This document shows, piece after piece, positions 33,217 to 43,020 of a stretch of DNA of 64,000 nucleotides. A program made the position numbers and the translations under genes. Positions within the stretch are counted from its first letter, which is position 1, and each line of letters begins with the position of its first letter. The notes below the pieces were generated by a model that saw only the letters and a list, made by a program, of their open reading frames with translations, was not told the DNA's origin and made no database searches. Location: the NCBI RefSeq assembly GCF_021117345.1, contig NZ_CP088261.1:2108001-2172000 (forward strand), read 5' to 3'. The DNA comes from Microbacterium sp. cx-55 (GTDB lineage Bacteria > Actinomycetota > Actinomycetes > Actinomycetales > Microbacteriaceae).

Positions 33217-36075
33217 TCAGGCGAAGGCCTCGGGCGGGGGGCAGGCGCAGACGAGGTTGCGGTCGCCGTAGGCGTTGTCGATGCGGCGCACAGGCGGCCA
33301 GTACTTCGAACGCACGAGCGCCGGCACCGGGTAGACAGCCTCTTCCCGGGTGTACGGATGCGGCCACTCCCCCACGATGACCGCCTGCGCGGTGTGCGGC
33401 GCGTTCACGAGCGGATTGTCGCCCGCCGGCCAGCGACCGTCGGCGACCGCGAGCGCCTCGGCCTTGATCTGGATCATCGCCTCGATGAACCGTTCGATCT
33501 CGGCGAGATCCTCCGACTCCGTCGGCTCGACCATGAGCGTGCCCGCGACCGGGAACGACATCGTCGGGGCGTGGAAGCCGTAGTCGATCAGACGCTTGGC
33601 GACGTCGTCGACCGTGACCCCGGTCTGCTCCCGCAGCGGGCGCAGGTCGAGGATGCACTCGTGCGCGACGAGTCCCGCGTCGCCCGCGTAGAGCACCGGG
33701 TAATGGTCGCGCAGACGCACGGCGATGTAGTTCGCCGCGAGCACGGCTGCGCCGGTCGCGTTCCGCAGACCCTCGGCGCCCATCATCCGCATGTACGCCC
33801 ACGAGATCGGCAGGATGGATGCGGAACCGTACGGTGCCGCAGAGATCGGCCCGCCCTCGAACACGAACCCGCCGGCGTGCTCGGCCCGCTGCGCGAGCGG
33901 GTGCGAGGGCAGGAACGGCGCGAGGTGCGCCTTCGCCGCGACCGGTCCGACACCGGGACCGCCGCCGCCGTGCGGGATCGCGAACGTCTTGTGCAGGTTC
34001 AGGTGCGACACGTCGCCGCCCAGGTCGCCGAAGCGCGCGAACCCGAGCAGCGCGTTCAGGTTCGCGCCGTCGACGTACACCTGCCCGCCCGCGTCGTGCA
34101 CGGCGGCAGTGATCTCGAGCACGTCGTGCTCGTACACGCCGTGCGTCGACGGGTACGTGATCATGAGCGCCGCGAGCGTCGCCGCATGCGTCTCGATCTT
34201 CGCGCGGAGATCGGCGAGGTCTACGTTGCCGGCCTCATCGCACGCGACGACGACGACCTTCATGCCGGCGAGCACGGCGGATGCGGCGTTCGTGCCGTGC
34301 GCCGACGACGGGATGAGGCAGACCGTGCGTTCGGTCGACCCCTGCGCGAGGTGGTACTGGCGGATCGCGAGAAGCCCCGCGAGCTCACCCTGCGACCCGG
34401 CGTTCGGCTGCAGCGAGACGGCGTCGTACCCGGTGACCTCGGCCAGCCACCCCTCGAGCTGCTCGATCATCGCCAGGTAGCCGTGCACGTCGGCCTCGGG
34501 GGCGAACGGATGCACCTGCGAGAACTCCGGCCACGACACCGCCGCCATCTCGGTCGCGGCGTTCAGTTTCATCGTGCACGATCCGAGCGGGATCATGCCG
34601 CGATCGAGCGCGTAGTCGCGATCGGCGAGCGTCTTCAGGTACCGCATCATCGCCGTCTCGGAGCGGTGCGCCGAGAAGACCGGGTGCGTCAGGTACTCGT
34701 CGACCCGGTGCAGATCGGCGGCGACCGCAGCGAGAGGTTCCGCGTCCGCGAGCACGGGCGCGGGCCCGTCGCCGAACGCCCACGCGACCGCGGCGAGGTC
34801 GGCCGCGGTCGTCGTCTCGTCGACCGAGACACCGACGGTCGTCGCGTCGGCGCGGAGCAGGTGCACGCCCCGTGACCGGGCGCGGTCGACGACGGCATCC
34901 GCATCCGGCACCTCGACGCGAACCGTGTCGAAGAACGCCTCGTGCTGCACGGTGAGCCCCCGCGCGCGGAGGGCCGCAGCGAGCGCGTCGGCCGCGCGAG
35001 CAACGTCGGTCGCGATCGCGCGGAGCCCCTCGGCCCCGTGATAGACGGCGTACATCGCCGCCATGACGGCCAGCAGCACCTGCGCGGTGCAGATGTTCGA
35101 CGTGGCTTTCTCCCGACGGATGTGCTGCTCGCGCGTCTGCAGCGCGAGCCGGTACGCGGGGTGGCCGGCGGCGTCTTGCGACACCCCGACGAGGCGTCCG
35201 GGCAGCTGCCGTTCGAGTCCCGCGCGCACTGCCATGTAGCCGGCGTGCGGGCCGCCGAAGCCGAGCGGCACACCGAAGCGCTGGGTGGTTCCCACCGCGA
35301 TATCGGCGCCGAGCGAGCCCGGCGAGCGCAGAAGGGTGAGTGCGAGCAGGTCGGCCGCGACGACCGCGCGCCCGCCCTGCGCCTGCACGTCGCCGATCAC
35401 GGTCGACGGGTCCCAGACGCGTCCGGATGCGGCCGGGTATTGCACGAAGACACCGAACGGTGCGGCATCCGCGGGAAGACCGTCGTCGGCCAGCGCGGCC
35501 TCGACGATCTCGATGCCGACGGCGGCCGCGCGGTGGCGCAGCAACGCCAACGTCTGCGGGAGCGCGTCGGCGTCCACGACGAACACGTTCGAGGCGGACT
35601 TCGAGGCGCGGCGGGCGAGCAGCATCCCCTCGACCACGGCGGTCGATTCGTCGAGCATCGAGGCGTTCGCGGTGGCGAGTCCGGTGAGATCGGTGACCAT
35701 GGTCTGGAAGTTGATGAGCGCTTCGAGGCGCCCCTGCGAGATCTCGGGCTGGTACGGCGTGTACGCCGTGTACCAGGACGGGTTCTCGAAAACGTTCCGG
35801 GAGATGACCGACGGCGTCAGCGTGCCGTAGTACCCGAGCCCGATCATCGCGGTCGCCGGCCGGTTCTGCGCGGCGAGCGTGCGCAACTCGGCGAGCGCCT
35901 CGGCTTCTGTCGCCGCGGCGGGGATGACGGAGGCGTCGAGCGGCTGTGCGTGGATGGATGCGGGAACAGCCGCATCCACGAGCGCCTGCACGCTCGCGTA
36001 CCCGAGCGCCGCCAGCATCGTGTGCTGCGCGGCCGCATCCGTGCCGATGTGGCGGTCGGCAAAGGTCTGCGTCAC
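33217..36075 (-). CDS. gcvP: Glycine dehydrogenase (decarboxylating), P-protein
   Basis: The 952-residue single-chain P-protein has both homologous halves. The PLP lysine is in [17 protein letters not shown]. The N-terminal half has [14 protein letters not shown] and [14 protein letters not shown]. It decarboxylates glycine and transfers aminomethyl to the lipoyl arm of GcvH in the cytosol. ATG 36075 overlaps the gcvH stop (ATGA), so it is translated in the order T, H, P. The usual homodimeric P-protein is 950-960 residues, so it looks complete. Confidence 0.97.
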   Translation of the reverse strand: MTQTFADRHIGTDAAAQHTMLAALGYASVQALVDAAVPASIHAQPLDASVIPAAATEAEALAELRTLAAQNRPATAMIGLGYYGTLTPSVISRNVFENPSWYTAYTPYQPEISQGRLEALINFQTMVTDLTGLATANASMLDESTAVVEGMLLARRASKSASNVFVVDADALPQTLALLRHRAAAVGIEIVEAALADDGLPADAAPFGVFVQYPAASGRVWDPSTVIGDVQAQGGRAVVAADLLALTLLRSPGSLGADIAVGTTQRFGVPLGFGGPHAGYMAVRAGLERQLPGRLVGVSQDAAGHPAYRLALQTREQHIRREKATSNICTAQVLLAVMAAMYAVYHGAEGLRAIATDVARAADALAAALRARGLTVQHEAFFDTVRVEVPDADAVVDRARSRGVHLLRADATTVGVSVDETTTAADLAAVAWAFGDGPAPVLADAEPLAAVAADLHRVDEYLTHPVFSAHRSETAMMRYLKTLADRDYALDRGMIPLGSCTMKLNAATEMAAVSWPEFSQVHPFAPEADVHGYLAMIEQLEGWLAEVTGYDAVSLQPNAGSQGELAGLLAIRQYHLAQGSTERTVCLIPSSAHGTNAASAVLAGMKVVVVACDEAGNVDLADLRAKIETHAATLAALMITYPSTHGVYEHDVLEITAAVHDAGGQVYVDGANLNALLGFARFGDLGGDVSHLNLHKTFAIPHGGGGPGVGPVAAKAHLAPFLPSHPLAQRAEHAGGFVFEGGPISAAPYGSASILPISWAYMRMMGAEGLRNATGAAVLAANYIAVRLRDHYPVLYAGDAGLVAHECILDLRPLREQTGVTVDDVAKRLIDYGFHAPTMSFPVAGTLMVEPTESEDLAEIERFIEAMIQIKAEALAVADGRWPAGDNPLVNAPHTAQAVIVGEWPHPYTREEAVYPVPALVRSKYWPPVRRIDNAYGDRNLVCACPPPEAFA

Positions 36076-36452
36076 TCGGCTCCTCCGATGAGGGCGAGGT
36101 AGGCGGTGCGGTCCAGGAGCCCCTCGGGCACGGCGTCGCCGAGGTCGACGCGGACGAGCCAGGCGCCGAACGGATCGGCGTTCACGAGCGACGGGTCGTC
36201 GTCGACGGCGCCGTTGACCTCGATGACGCGGCCGGCGACGGGCGCGTAGAGCTCGCCGACGGACTTGGTCGATTCGATCTCACCGCAGATCTGCGCGCCG
36301 GTGAGCTCGGCGCCGATCGCGGGCAGCTCGACGAAGACGACGTCGCCGAGCTTCTCGGCGGCGTAATCGGTGATGCCGAACGTGGCGACGCCGTCGGCGA
36401 TCGACACCCACTCGTGCTCGGCGGTGTAGGACAGGGCGTCGAGATCGGTCAT
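36072..36452 (-). CDS. gcvH: Glycine cleavage system H protein
   Basis: The 126-residue lipoyl carrier has the modification lysine K63 in [13 protein letters not shown]. The hydrophobic core and N-terminal Y-T-A-E-H-E-W-V are typical. The lipoyl arm shuttles aminomethyl between GcvP, GcvT and dihydrolipoyl dehydrogenase. Its start overlaps the gcvT stop and its stop overlaps the gcvP start. No lpd gene is in the window. Confidence 0.97.
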   Translation of the reverse strand: MTDLDALSYTAEHEWVSIADGVATFGITDYAAEKLGDVVFVELPAIGAELTGAQICGEIESTKSVGELYAPVAGRVIEVNGAVDDDPSLVNADPFGAWLVRVDLGDAVPEGLLDRTAYLALIGGAE

Positions 36453-37669
36453 TTCTTCCTCCGGTAGAAGGGCAGGGCGGTGACGGTCGCCGGGATGGCG
36501 GTGCCGCGGACGTCGATGAACAGTTCGGTACCCGGCGCGCTCGCGTCGGGGGTGACATAGGCCATGGCGATCGGGTGGCCGAGCGTCGGACTCAGCGCAC
36601 CGCTCGTGATCTCGCCGAGGTGCGCGCCCGCGGCGTCCACGACGGCGTAGCCGGCGCGTCCTGCCCGCTTGCCGGCGGAGACGATCCCGACCAGGACGGC
36701 GGATGCGGCGTCCGCTCGCGCGGCGAGTCCGGCGCGCCCGATGAAGTCCTCGTCACCCGAGGAGATCACGCGCGCGAGGCCCGCCTGGGCGGGGGCGATG
36801 TCGCGGGTGAGTTCGTGCCCGTAGAGGGGCATTCCCGCTTCGAGGCGCAGGGTGTCGCGCGCGGCGAGACCGGCCGGGACGAGGCCCTGCGCGGCCCCGG
36901 CCGCGAGCAGTGCGTCCCACAGCGCGGGGGCCGCATCCGTCGGCACGAGCAGTTCGAAGCCGTCCTCGCCGGTGTAGCCGGTGCGGGCGACGAGCACGGG
37001 CTGCCCCTCGAACGCCGCCGCGCGGACCGCGTAGTAGCCGAGCTCGTCGAGGTGCCAAGCCTGCGGCTCGTCACCCTGGCGACGCGCGGGGGCGACGAAA
37101 TCGAGACCGGCCACATCCGCCAGGATGGCGGCGGCACGCGGGCCCTGCAGCGCCAGCAGCGCCGACGCCTCGGAGGCATCCTCGATGCGCACGTGAGTGC
37201 CGGTGACGAATCCGAACGCGCCGTCTGCCGTGACGGCGGGCGCCGGAGAGGGGAAGACGTCGAGCGCAGCGGCGAGCGCGCCCGCCACCTCCGCGTAGTT
37301 TCCCGCGTTGGCGATGATCAGGAAGTGGTCGTCGCCCAGCCGGTAGACGATCAGGTCGTCGACGATGCCGCCGTCGTCGGCCAGCAGCAGGCTGTACTTC
37401 GCCTTGCCGAGCGGCATCGTCGAGATGCGACCGGCGAGCGCGAAGTCGAGGAACGCGGCGGCGTGCGACCCCTCGATGACGAACTCGGCCATATGCGATA
37501 CGTCGAACAGCCCGGCCGCTTCGCGGACGGCGCGGTGCTCGGCGAGGTCGGACGAATAGCGCACCGGCATCATCCAGCCACCGAAGTCGGTGAAGCTGGC
37601 GCCGAGTGCCGCATGGCGCTCGCGGAGCACGGTGTATCGGGGAGGAGCGGTCGATGGAGCGTCGGTCAT
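36449..37669 (-). CDS. gcvT: Aminomethyltransferase, glycine cleavage T protein
   Basis: The 406-residue folate-dependent T-protein moves methylene to tetrahydrofolate and releases ammonia. It shows the signature [23 protein letters not shown] and [18 protein letters not shown] lies just before ATG 37669. A longer in-frame version beginning at 37726 would run through the riboswitch and was rejected. It is the first gene of the gcvTHP transcript. Confidence 0.96.
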   Translation of the reverse strand: MTDAPSTAPPRYTVLRERHAALGASFTDFGGWMMPVRYSSDLAEHRAVREAAGLFDVSHMAEFVIEGSHAAAFLDFALAGRISTMPLGKAKYSLLLADDGGIVDDLIVYRLGDDHFLIIANAGNYAEVAGALAAALDVFPSPAPAVTADGAFGFVTGTHVRIEDASEASALLALQGPRAAAILADVAGLDFVAPARRQGDEPQAWHLDELGYYAVRAAAFEGQPVLVARTGYTGEDGFELLVPTDAAPALWDALLAAGAAQGLVPAGLAARDTLRLEAGMPLYGHELTRDIAPAQAGLARVISSGDEDFIGRAGLAARADAASAVLVGIVSAGKRAGRAGYAVVDAAGAHLGEITSGALSPTLGHPIAMAYVTPDASAPGTELFIDVRGTAIPATVTALPFYRRKK

Positions 37670-37708
37670 GAGTTCTCCCGGATCGGGGCGGGCAGGCGGG
37701 TGCCTGAA

Positions 37709-37912
37709 GAACTCCCCCTCTGTCATGGGCCTGAGAGTTTCACCTCCGCGCCGACGAATCGGATGCGGGGGTTTTCACCGTCGGCGGATGCCGAGACGCG
37801 CTCGACATCGCTTTCCAGAGTGGCCTGATCGTGGCGGTACGCGTACCTGAGAGATTGGCGGGGAGGCTTGCTCCTTCGGTGCTCGGCTGGTGTCACCGAG
37901 GCTCTCCCGCAA
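37709..37912 (-). promoter_or_regulatory. Tandem glycine riboswitch (gcvT element)
   Basis: Read on the minus strand, the leader of gcvT carries the marks of both glycine aptamers. The first has GGGAGAG, then CACCGAAGGAGCAA, and AATCTCTCAGGTA (around 37845-37857). The second has GACGGTGAAAACCCCC and GAAACTCTCAGGCCCATGACAG (around 37726-37744). Both C-T-C-T-C-A-G-G strands are the conserved family core. Two aptamers followed by gcvT fit the classical glycine-sensing ON switch. The exact ends of each aptamer were judged by eye. Confidence 0.93.
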
Positions 37913-37974
37913 CGATCATGGGGCCGATATTCACGTGTGGCGCCCAGCATAGCGGGCGCGGGCACCGATCCCGT

Positions 37975-39156
37975 TCAGCCGACGCAGGCGCCTGTCGCGA
38001 CCGCATCCGAAAGGCCGGGAGCGGCGGCGACGACCGGTGCGAGCGGCGTCGTGGTCATCGCGTACCCGATGTCGGAACCGTCGTCGGCGCGGGCGAAGAC
38101 GACGCCGGCGACCTTTCCGGCCGCATCGAGCACAGGGCCCCCGGAGTTGCCCGGGCGAACGATCGCCGTGAGGGCGTAGGTCTCGCGCGGATTGTCGCCC
38201 TGGCCGTAGATGTCGGGCACGAGCACCGTGCCGACCGAGCGGACGGATGCGGTCCCCATCGTGAAGGGGCCGCCGTAGGGATACCCCTGCACGACTCCGG
38301 CGCCGCCGATCGCAAGGTTCGGGGCGAGACCGATCGGGCTGGCGTCGAGCGCGTCGACGGCGATGACCGCGAGGTCGGCGGTCGCGTCGAAATAGACGAC
38401 CCGTCCTTCACGTGCGGGACGGCCGGGAAGCTCCACGACGGGCGCGTCGACGCCCGCCACCACGTGCGCATTCGTGACGAGGCGGTCTTCTGCGATCACG
38501 AATCCGGTGCCGGTGAGGCTGCGACCGCACGAGTAGGCGGTGCCGGCGATCCGCGCGACGGACTGGGCGGAGGCGCTGAGCGCCGGGTCGTCCAGATCGA
38601 CCGGCGCCGCCGTCGGGCCGACGGGAAGGGTGTCGAACAGCGCCCCGAATTGCGGCAGGCCGTCGTCGATGACGACCGAGCGCACCTGCGCGAGTGCTTC
38701 ATCGACGGGGCGCGGGGTGAGGTCGTCGATCGTCCGCAGCACGACGGAGGAGCCGACCGCCGACGAGACGAACGGGATGCCGGTGGTCGCGACGGCCTGA
38801 CCGGTGAGCGACAGGGCGAGGGCGACCACGACGACGTTCGCCACGCCGCCCAGCGCACGGTCGATCCCTCTGAGTTTGATCCGGTCGACCCCGCGGCGGA
38901 GCGCGCCGCCGACGGCCGCCCCGAGCGCGGCGCCGCCGAAGAGCAGAAGGGCGATGATCGCGAGCGTCGCCCAGGCGCGGCTGACATCGGAGGGCAACAG
39001 TCGGCCGACGACGGGCACCAGCCACCAGGCGGCGAGACCGCCGAGCACGAGTCCGACGAGCGCGCCCGCGCTCGCGAGGAGGCCGCGGCGGAGCCCCACG
39101 ACCAACGCGGAAACCAGGACGAGCGCCAGCACGACGTCCAGCACGATGGTGATCAT
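37975..39156 (-). CDS. marP: MarP-like membrane-anchored serine protease
   Basis: The 393-residue protein has a CvpA-like N-terminal domain with four hydrophobic segments in the first ~130 residues and a periplasmic trypsin-like domain. The catalytic triad is visible as H231 (T-N-A-H-V-V-A-G), D261 (A-T-A-D-L-A-V-I) and S338 (R-P-G-N-S-G-G-P-V). Cys210 and Cys391 match in position the disulfide pair described for the mycobacterial enzyme. In Mycobacterium MarP is needed for acid and oxidative stress resistance. AGGAGG precedes ATG 39156. Its start is divergent from nrtR, so they share a promoter region. Confidence 0.92.
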   Translation of the reverse strand: MITIVLDVVLALVLVSALVVGLRRGLLASAGALVGLVLGGLAAWWLVPVVGRLLPSDVSRAWATLAIIALLLFGGAALGAAVGGALRRGVDRIKLRGIDRALGGVANVVVVALALSLTGQAVATTGIPFVSSAVGSSVVLRTIDDLTPRPVDEALAQVRSVVIDDGLPQFGALFDTLPVGPTAAPVDLDDPALSASAQSVARIAGTAYSCGRSLTGTGFVIAEDRLVTNAHVVAGVDAPVVELPGRPAREGRVVYFDATADLAVIAVDALDASPIGLAPNLAIGGAGVVQGYPYGGPFTMGTASVRSVGTVLVPDIYGQGDNPRETYALTAIVRPGNSGGPVLDAAGKVAGVVFARADDGSDIGYAMTTTPLAPVVAAAPGLSDAVATGACVG

Positions 39157-39235
39157 TTCCGCCTCCTGGATCAGGGTACGGGGCACTTCCTGAGCCGTTG
39201 CCGTAACTCGGCGGCGACCCGGGTTTGATCTTCAG

Positions 39236-39246
39236 GTCACCATGAC
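39236..39246. promoter_or_regulatory. Putative NrtR operator site 1
   Basis: gtcaccatgac is a GTCA-N3-TGAC inverted repeat, followed by ac. A second identical copy lies 34 bases downstream. Position between marP and nrtR, next to a predicted autoregulated NAD gene set, suggests it is the NrtR site; the exact motif was not matched to a published one. Confidence 0.6.
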
Positions 39247-39269
39247 ACTAAGATCGGCACGGAGATAAA

Positions 39270-39280
39270 GTCACCATGAC
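39270..39280. promoter_or_regulatory. Putative NrtR operator site 2, overlapping the nrtR start codon
   Basis: The second gtcaccatgac, with the same following ac, includes the nrtR ATG at 39276-39278. Binding here would block ribosome entry or transcription start directly. Confidence 0.55.
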
Positions 39281-40040
39281 ACGAACCGGTAGTCCCGCCC
39301 CCGTCCGCGCGGATGTCGCGACCGACATCACGCGCGTCGCCGTGTCGACGGTCATCTTCAGCCTGCGCCGCGGAGCCGACGACGCTCCGCAGCTCGTCCT
39401 GCCGCTCGTCCGCCGCACCCGGGATCCGTTCGAGGGACTGTGGGCGCTGCCGGGCGGATGGCTCGACATCGCCGAAGACCTCGAGGATGCGGCATCCCGC
39501 ACCCTCGCCGAGACGACCGGCCTCACCCCCAGCTATCTCGAGCAGCTCTACGCCTTCGGAAACGTCGACCGGTCCCCCTCGCGGGTCGTGTCGATCGTCT
39601 ACTGGGCGCTGCTGCGCGCCGACGAGGTCGATGCCCAGGTCTCCGCGCACGCCGCCGGACGCGATGCGCCCGAAAACGTCCGCTGGTTCCCGGTCGCCGG
39701 TCTCCCCCCGCTCGCGTTCGATCATCAGCAGATCATCGACTACGCGCTCTGGCGGCTGCGCAACAAGGCCGGCTACAGCCGCGTCGCGCACGGCCTGATG
39801 ACGGATTGCTTCACGCTCGCCGATCTTCGCGAGGTCTATGAAGCGATCCTCGGCCGCCGCCTCGATCCGGCGAACTTCCGGCGTCAGGTCGAGAACTCCG
39901 GAAGCCTCGTCCGCACCGACGCGTTCCGCACCGGAAATCACCGCCCCGCACGTTTGTACCGCCCCCACGCGGGCGCCGAGCTCGCCGATCGCGGCCCGCT
40001 CTCCCCCGCATCCGCACCGCACGAATCGAGCACGAGATGA
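39276..40040 (+). CDS. nrtR: NrtR-type NUDIX transcriptional regulator of NAD synthesis
   Basis: The 254-residue protein has an N-terminal NUDIX fold and a C-terminal winged helix. The Nudix box is degenerate: G-G-W-L-D-I-A-E-D-L-E-D-A-A-S-R-T-L-A-E (continuing T-T-G-L) lacks the R-E-xx-E-E core, as in NrtR, where the domain senses ADP-ribose rather than cleaving substrates. The C-terminal half (F-T-L-A-D-L-R-E-V-Y-E-A-I-L-G-R) is the winged helix. It is the first gene before nadABC, its ATG overlaps a repeat that may be its own operator, and its stop overlaps the nadA ATG. All of this fits a NAD-biosynthesis repressor. Confidence 0.85.
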   Translation: MTRTGSPAPVRADVATDITRVAVSTVIFSLRRGADDAPQLVLPLVRRTRDPFEGLWALPGGWLDIAEDLEDAASRTLAETTGLTPSYLEQLYAFGNVDRSPSRVVSIVYWALLRADEVDAQVSAHAAGRDAPENVRWFPVAGLPPLAFDHQQIIDYALWRLRNKAGYSRVAHGLMTDCFTLADLREVYEAILGRRLDPANFRRQVENSGSLVRTDAFRTGNHRPARLYRPHAGAELADRGPLSPASAPHESSTR

Positions 40041-41365
40041 GCCAGGCCACGCTGACCCTGCAGCCCCGCCCGATCGACCCTTCGGTCGATCATGAGATCC
40101 AGGCGATCGTCGCCGGGGCGGGCACCGCCTCGACGTGCAACACGGATCTCGCCGCCGGGCCCTGGTCGTTCGACACGCGCCCGGGGTACGGCCCCGGCGC
40201 CTCGATGGGCGACGTCATCCCGACCGGTTCGCCCCGCCAGGGTCAGCTCCCCCAGGAGTACCGCGACGCCTCCGACGACGACCTCGATGCCCGCATCCGT
40301 GCCGCCAAGGCGGCGCTCGGAGATCGCGTCGTCGTTCTCGGGCACTTCTACCAGCGCGAGGAGGTCATCCGGCACGCCGACTACGTGGGCGATTCGTTCC
40401 AACTCGCGGGGGCCGCACAGGCACGCTCCGAGGCGGAGGCGATCGTCTTCTGCGGGGTGCACTTCATGGCAGAGACCGCGGACCTCCTCTCCGGCCCCGA
40501 CCAGGCCGTCATCCTGCCGAACCTGGCCGCCGGATGCTCGATGGCCGACATGGCGAACATCGACCAAGTCGAGGAGTGCTGGGAAGACCTCGAAGACCTC
40601 TACGGTGACCTGGACACTCCGGATGCCGACGGTCTGCTGCCCGTCATCCCGGTGACGTACATGAACTCGTCCGCCGCGATCAAGGGGTTCGTCGGACGCC
40701 ACAACGGCATCGTGTGCACCTCGTCCAACGCCCGCACGGTGCTGGAATGGGCGTTCGCGCGCGGACGCCGGGTGTTGTTCTTCCCGGATCAGCACCTCGG
40801 GCGCAACACCGCGAAAGCGATGGGCATCCCGGTCGAGCGGATGCCGATGTGGAACCCCACGCGTCCGCTCGGCGGAAGCGACGAGCAGACCCTGCGGGAC
40901 GCGCAGGTCATCCTCTGGCACGGCTTCTGCTCGGTGCACCGCCGGTTCACGGTCGATCAGATCGATCAGGCGCGCCGCGAGCACCCGGGTGTGCGCGTGA
41001 TCGTGCACCCGGAGTGCCCGATGGCCGTGGTCGACGCCGCCGACGAGGCCGGATCGACGGACTACATCCGGAAGGCCATCGCTGCGGCCACCGAACCCAC
41101 CACGTTCGCGATCGGCACCGAGATCAACCTCGTGCAGCGACTCGCGGCCGAATACCCGCAGCACGAGATCTTCTGCCTCGATCCCGTGGTGTGCCCCTGC
41201 TCGACGATGTACCGTATCCACCCCGGCTACCTCGCCTGGGTGCTCGAGGCGCTCGTGGCAGGTCAGGTGCTCAACCGCATCACGGTTCCGGCGTCGGTCG
41301 CCGACCCGGCCCGCGTCGCGCTCGAGCGGATGCTGGCCGCCAAGCCCACCGGTCTCGGCCGGTGA
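40037..41365 (+). CDS. nadA: Quinolinate synthase
   Basis: The 442-residue enzyme condenses iminoaspartate with dihydroxyacetone phosphate to quinolinate using one 4Fe-4S cluster. The three cluster cysteines lie in the segments F-C-G-V-H-F-M-A, H-P-E-C-P-M-A-V and C-P-C-S-T-M-Y-R. L-G-H-F-Y-Q-R-E marks the N-terminal substrate loop. At 442 residues it has the ~90-residue N-terminal extension typical of actinobacteria. Its start overlaps nrtR and its end overlaps nadB (GTGA). Confidence 0.95.
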   Translation: MSQATLTLQPRPIDPSVDHEIQAIVAGAGTASTCNTDLAAGPWSFDTRPGYGPGASMGDVIPTGSPRQGQLPQEYRDASDDDLDARIRAAKAALGDRVVVLGHFYQREEVIRHADYVGDSFQLAGAAQARSEAEAIVFCGVHFMAETADLLSGPDQAVILPNLAAGCSMADMANIDQVEECWEDLEDLYGDLDTPDADGLLPVIPVTYMNSSAAIKGFVGRHNGIVCTSSNARTVLEWAFARGRRVLFFPDQHLGRNTAKAMGIPVERMPMWNPTRPLGGSDEQTLRDAQVILWHGFCSVHRRFTVDQIDQARREHPGVRVIVHPECPMAVVDAADEAGSTDYIRKAIAAATEPTTFAIGTEINLVQRLAAEYPQHEIFCLDPVVCPCSTMYRIHPGYLAWVLEALVAGQVLNRITVPASVADPARVALERMLAAKPTGLGR

Positions 41366-43020
41366 ACACCACCCGCGCCCGCACGGCGCAGGCGATCGTC
41401 GTCGGCAGCGGCATCGCGGGACTGACCGCCGCCCTTCGCGCCGCCCGGAACGGTGTCGCGGTCACCCTCGTAACGAAGGACCGCCGCGACCACGCGGCGA
41501 CGCACTATGCGCAGGGCGGCATCGCCGGCGTGATGACGGCGACCGACACCACCGAGGAGCACCTGCACGACACGCTGACCGCGGGCGCGGGTCTCACCGA
41601 CCCGGTCGCGGCCCGCATCCTCGTCGAGGAGGGGCCCGCCCGCATCCGGGATCTGATCGATGCGGGTGTGCCGTTCGACCGGGATGCGGCGGGCGTGCTC
41701 CGGGCGGGCCTCGAGGGCGCGCACTCGCACCCTCGCGTGCTGCACGCCGGGGGCGATGCGACGGGGGCCGCGATCGAGCGCACCCTGCTCGAGCGCCTCG
41801 CCGAGAGCGACGTGACCGTGATCGAGCACGCGTTCGTCCGCGACCTCGTCGTGACCGACGGCCGCGTGACGGGCGTGGAGGTGCTGACGGGCGGACTTCG
41901 CCGCACGCTCACCGCGGATGCGGTCGTGCTCGCGACGGGCGGCGCAGGGCAGCTCTACCCGCACACGACCAACCCGTCGGTCGCGACCGGCGATGGGATC
42001 GCGCTCGCGCTCCGCGCGGGGGCGGCCGTCGCCGATCTCGAGTTCGTGCAGTTCCATCCGACCGTGCTCGCCGTCGGTGCGCCGTTCCTCGTCTCCGAAG
42101 CCGTCCGCGGCGAGGGGGCGACGCTGATCGACGCGCACGGCCACCGGTTCGCGCGGGACGCCCACCCCGACGGCGAACTCGCCCCGCGAGACATCGTCGC
42201 GCGTGCCATCGCGGCGCAGGACGACACGGTGTTCCTCGATGCGACGGGCCTCGGCCGCCCCGACACGGCGCGGTTCCTCGCGACCCGCTTCCCGACGATC
42301 GACGCCGCCATCCGCGCGCGCGGCCTCGACTGGGCGACCGAGCCCGTGCCGGTCACCCCGGCCGCGCACTACCTAATGGGCGGCGTCGTCACCGACCTGC
42401 AGGGACGTACGACCCTGCCGGGCCTCTACGCCGTGGGCGAGACCGCCCGCACGGGCGTGCACGGAGCGAACCGGCTCGCCTCGAACTCCCTGCTCGAAGG
42501 CGCGGTGTTCGGCGCCCGCGTGGCCGACGCGATCGTCGCCGACGCGGGCGCGGATGCCGGAACGTGGGCCGGCCCGGCCGCCCCTCCCATCGCTGCTGTC
42601 GGTGCTGTCGCTGCTCCGGAGCCGAGCGCACCCGACGCCGCCGGCATCCGCCCGTTCCACCGCGCGGCCCTGCAGGAACTCATGTGGCAGCACGCCGGCC
42701 TCGTCCGCGACGCCGAAGGCCTGCGGCACGCCGCCGACACCCTCGCGGGCTGGAGCGCCGAAGACGACCGGGCGACGGATGCGGTCCCCGCGCTCGAGGA
42801 CTCGAACCTCCTGCGGGTCGCGACGGCCGTGGTCGACGCAGCACGACGACGGACCGCGTCGGTCGGTGCCCACTTCCGCCGCGACGACGCACCCGCCGAG
42901 CCGCGCGACCCGGCGTCGGCGCTCCCGTCATCGCGCACGCCCTCATCACGCACGGCGACGACCCGCACGGCATCTCCGCGCACGACTGTGCCCGACCGGG
43001 AAGAGGCTCCCGCATGCTGA
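41362..43020 (+). CDS. nadB: L-aspartate oxidase
   Basis: The 552-residue flavoprotein has the FAD motif V-V-G-S-G-I-A-G-L-T-A-A and the family mark H-Y-A-Q-G-G-I-A-G-V. The catalytic R-E-dependent region shows H-R-F-A-R-D-A-H-P and the C-terminal fumarate-reductase fold. It oxidises aspartate to iminoaspartate for NadA. A final ~40 residues are Ser/Thr/Arg-rich and nonconserved. GTG 41362 overlaps the nadA stop; the longer open frame upstream is a shadow of nadA. Confidence 0.95.
   Translation: MNTTRARTAQAIVVGSGIAGLTAALRAARNGVAVTLVTKDRRDHAATHYAQGGIAGVMTATDTTEEHLHDTLTAGAGLTDPVAARILVEEGPARIRDLIDAGVPFDRDAAGVLRAGLEGAHSHPRVLHAGGDATGAAIERTLLERLAESDVTVIEHAFVRDLVVTDGRVTGVEVLTGGLRRTLTADAVVLATGGAGQLYPHTTNPSVATGDGIALALRAGAAVADLEFVQFHPTVLAVGAPFLVSEAVRGEGATLIDAHGHRFARDAHPDGELAPRDIVARAIAAQDDTVFLDATGLGRPDTARFLATRFPTIDAAIRARGLDWATEPVPVTPAAHYLMGGVVTDLQGRTTLPGLYAVGETARTGVHGANRLASNSLLEGAVFGARVADAIVADAGADAGTWAGPAAPPIAAVGAVAAPEPSAPDAAGIRPFHRAALQELMWQHAGLVRDAEGLRHAADTLAGWSAEDDRATDAVPALEDSNLLRVATAVVDAARRRTASVGAHFRRDDAPAEPRDPASALPSSRTPSSRTATTRTASPRTTVPDREEAPAC

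Noticed and set aside
37670..37726. Longer gcvT start at 37726
   Set aside because: It lies inside the second glycine aptamer, lacks a ribosome binding site and would add non-family residues; ATG 37669 has GGGAGA before it.
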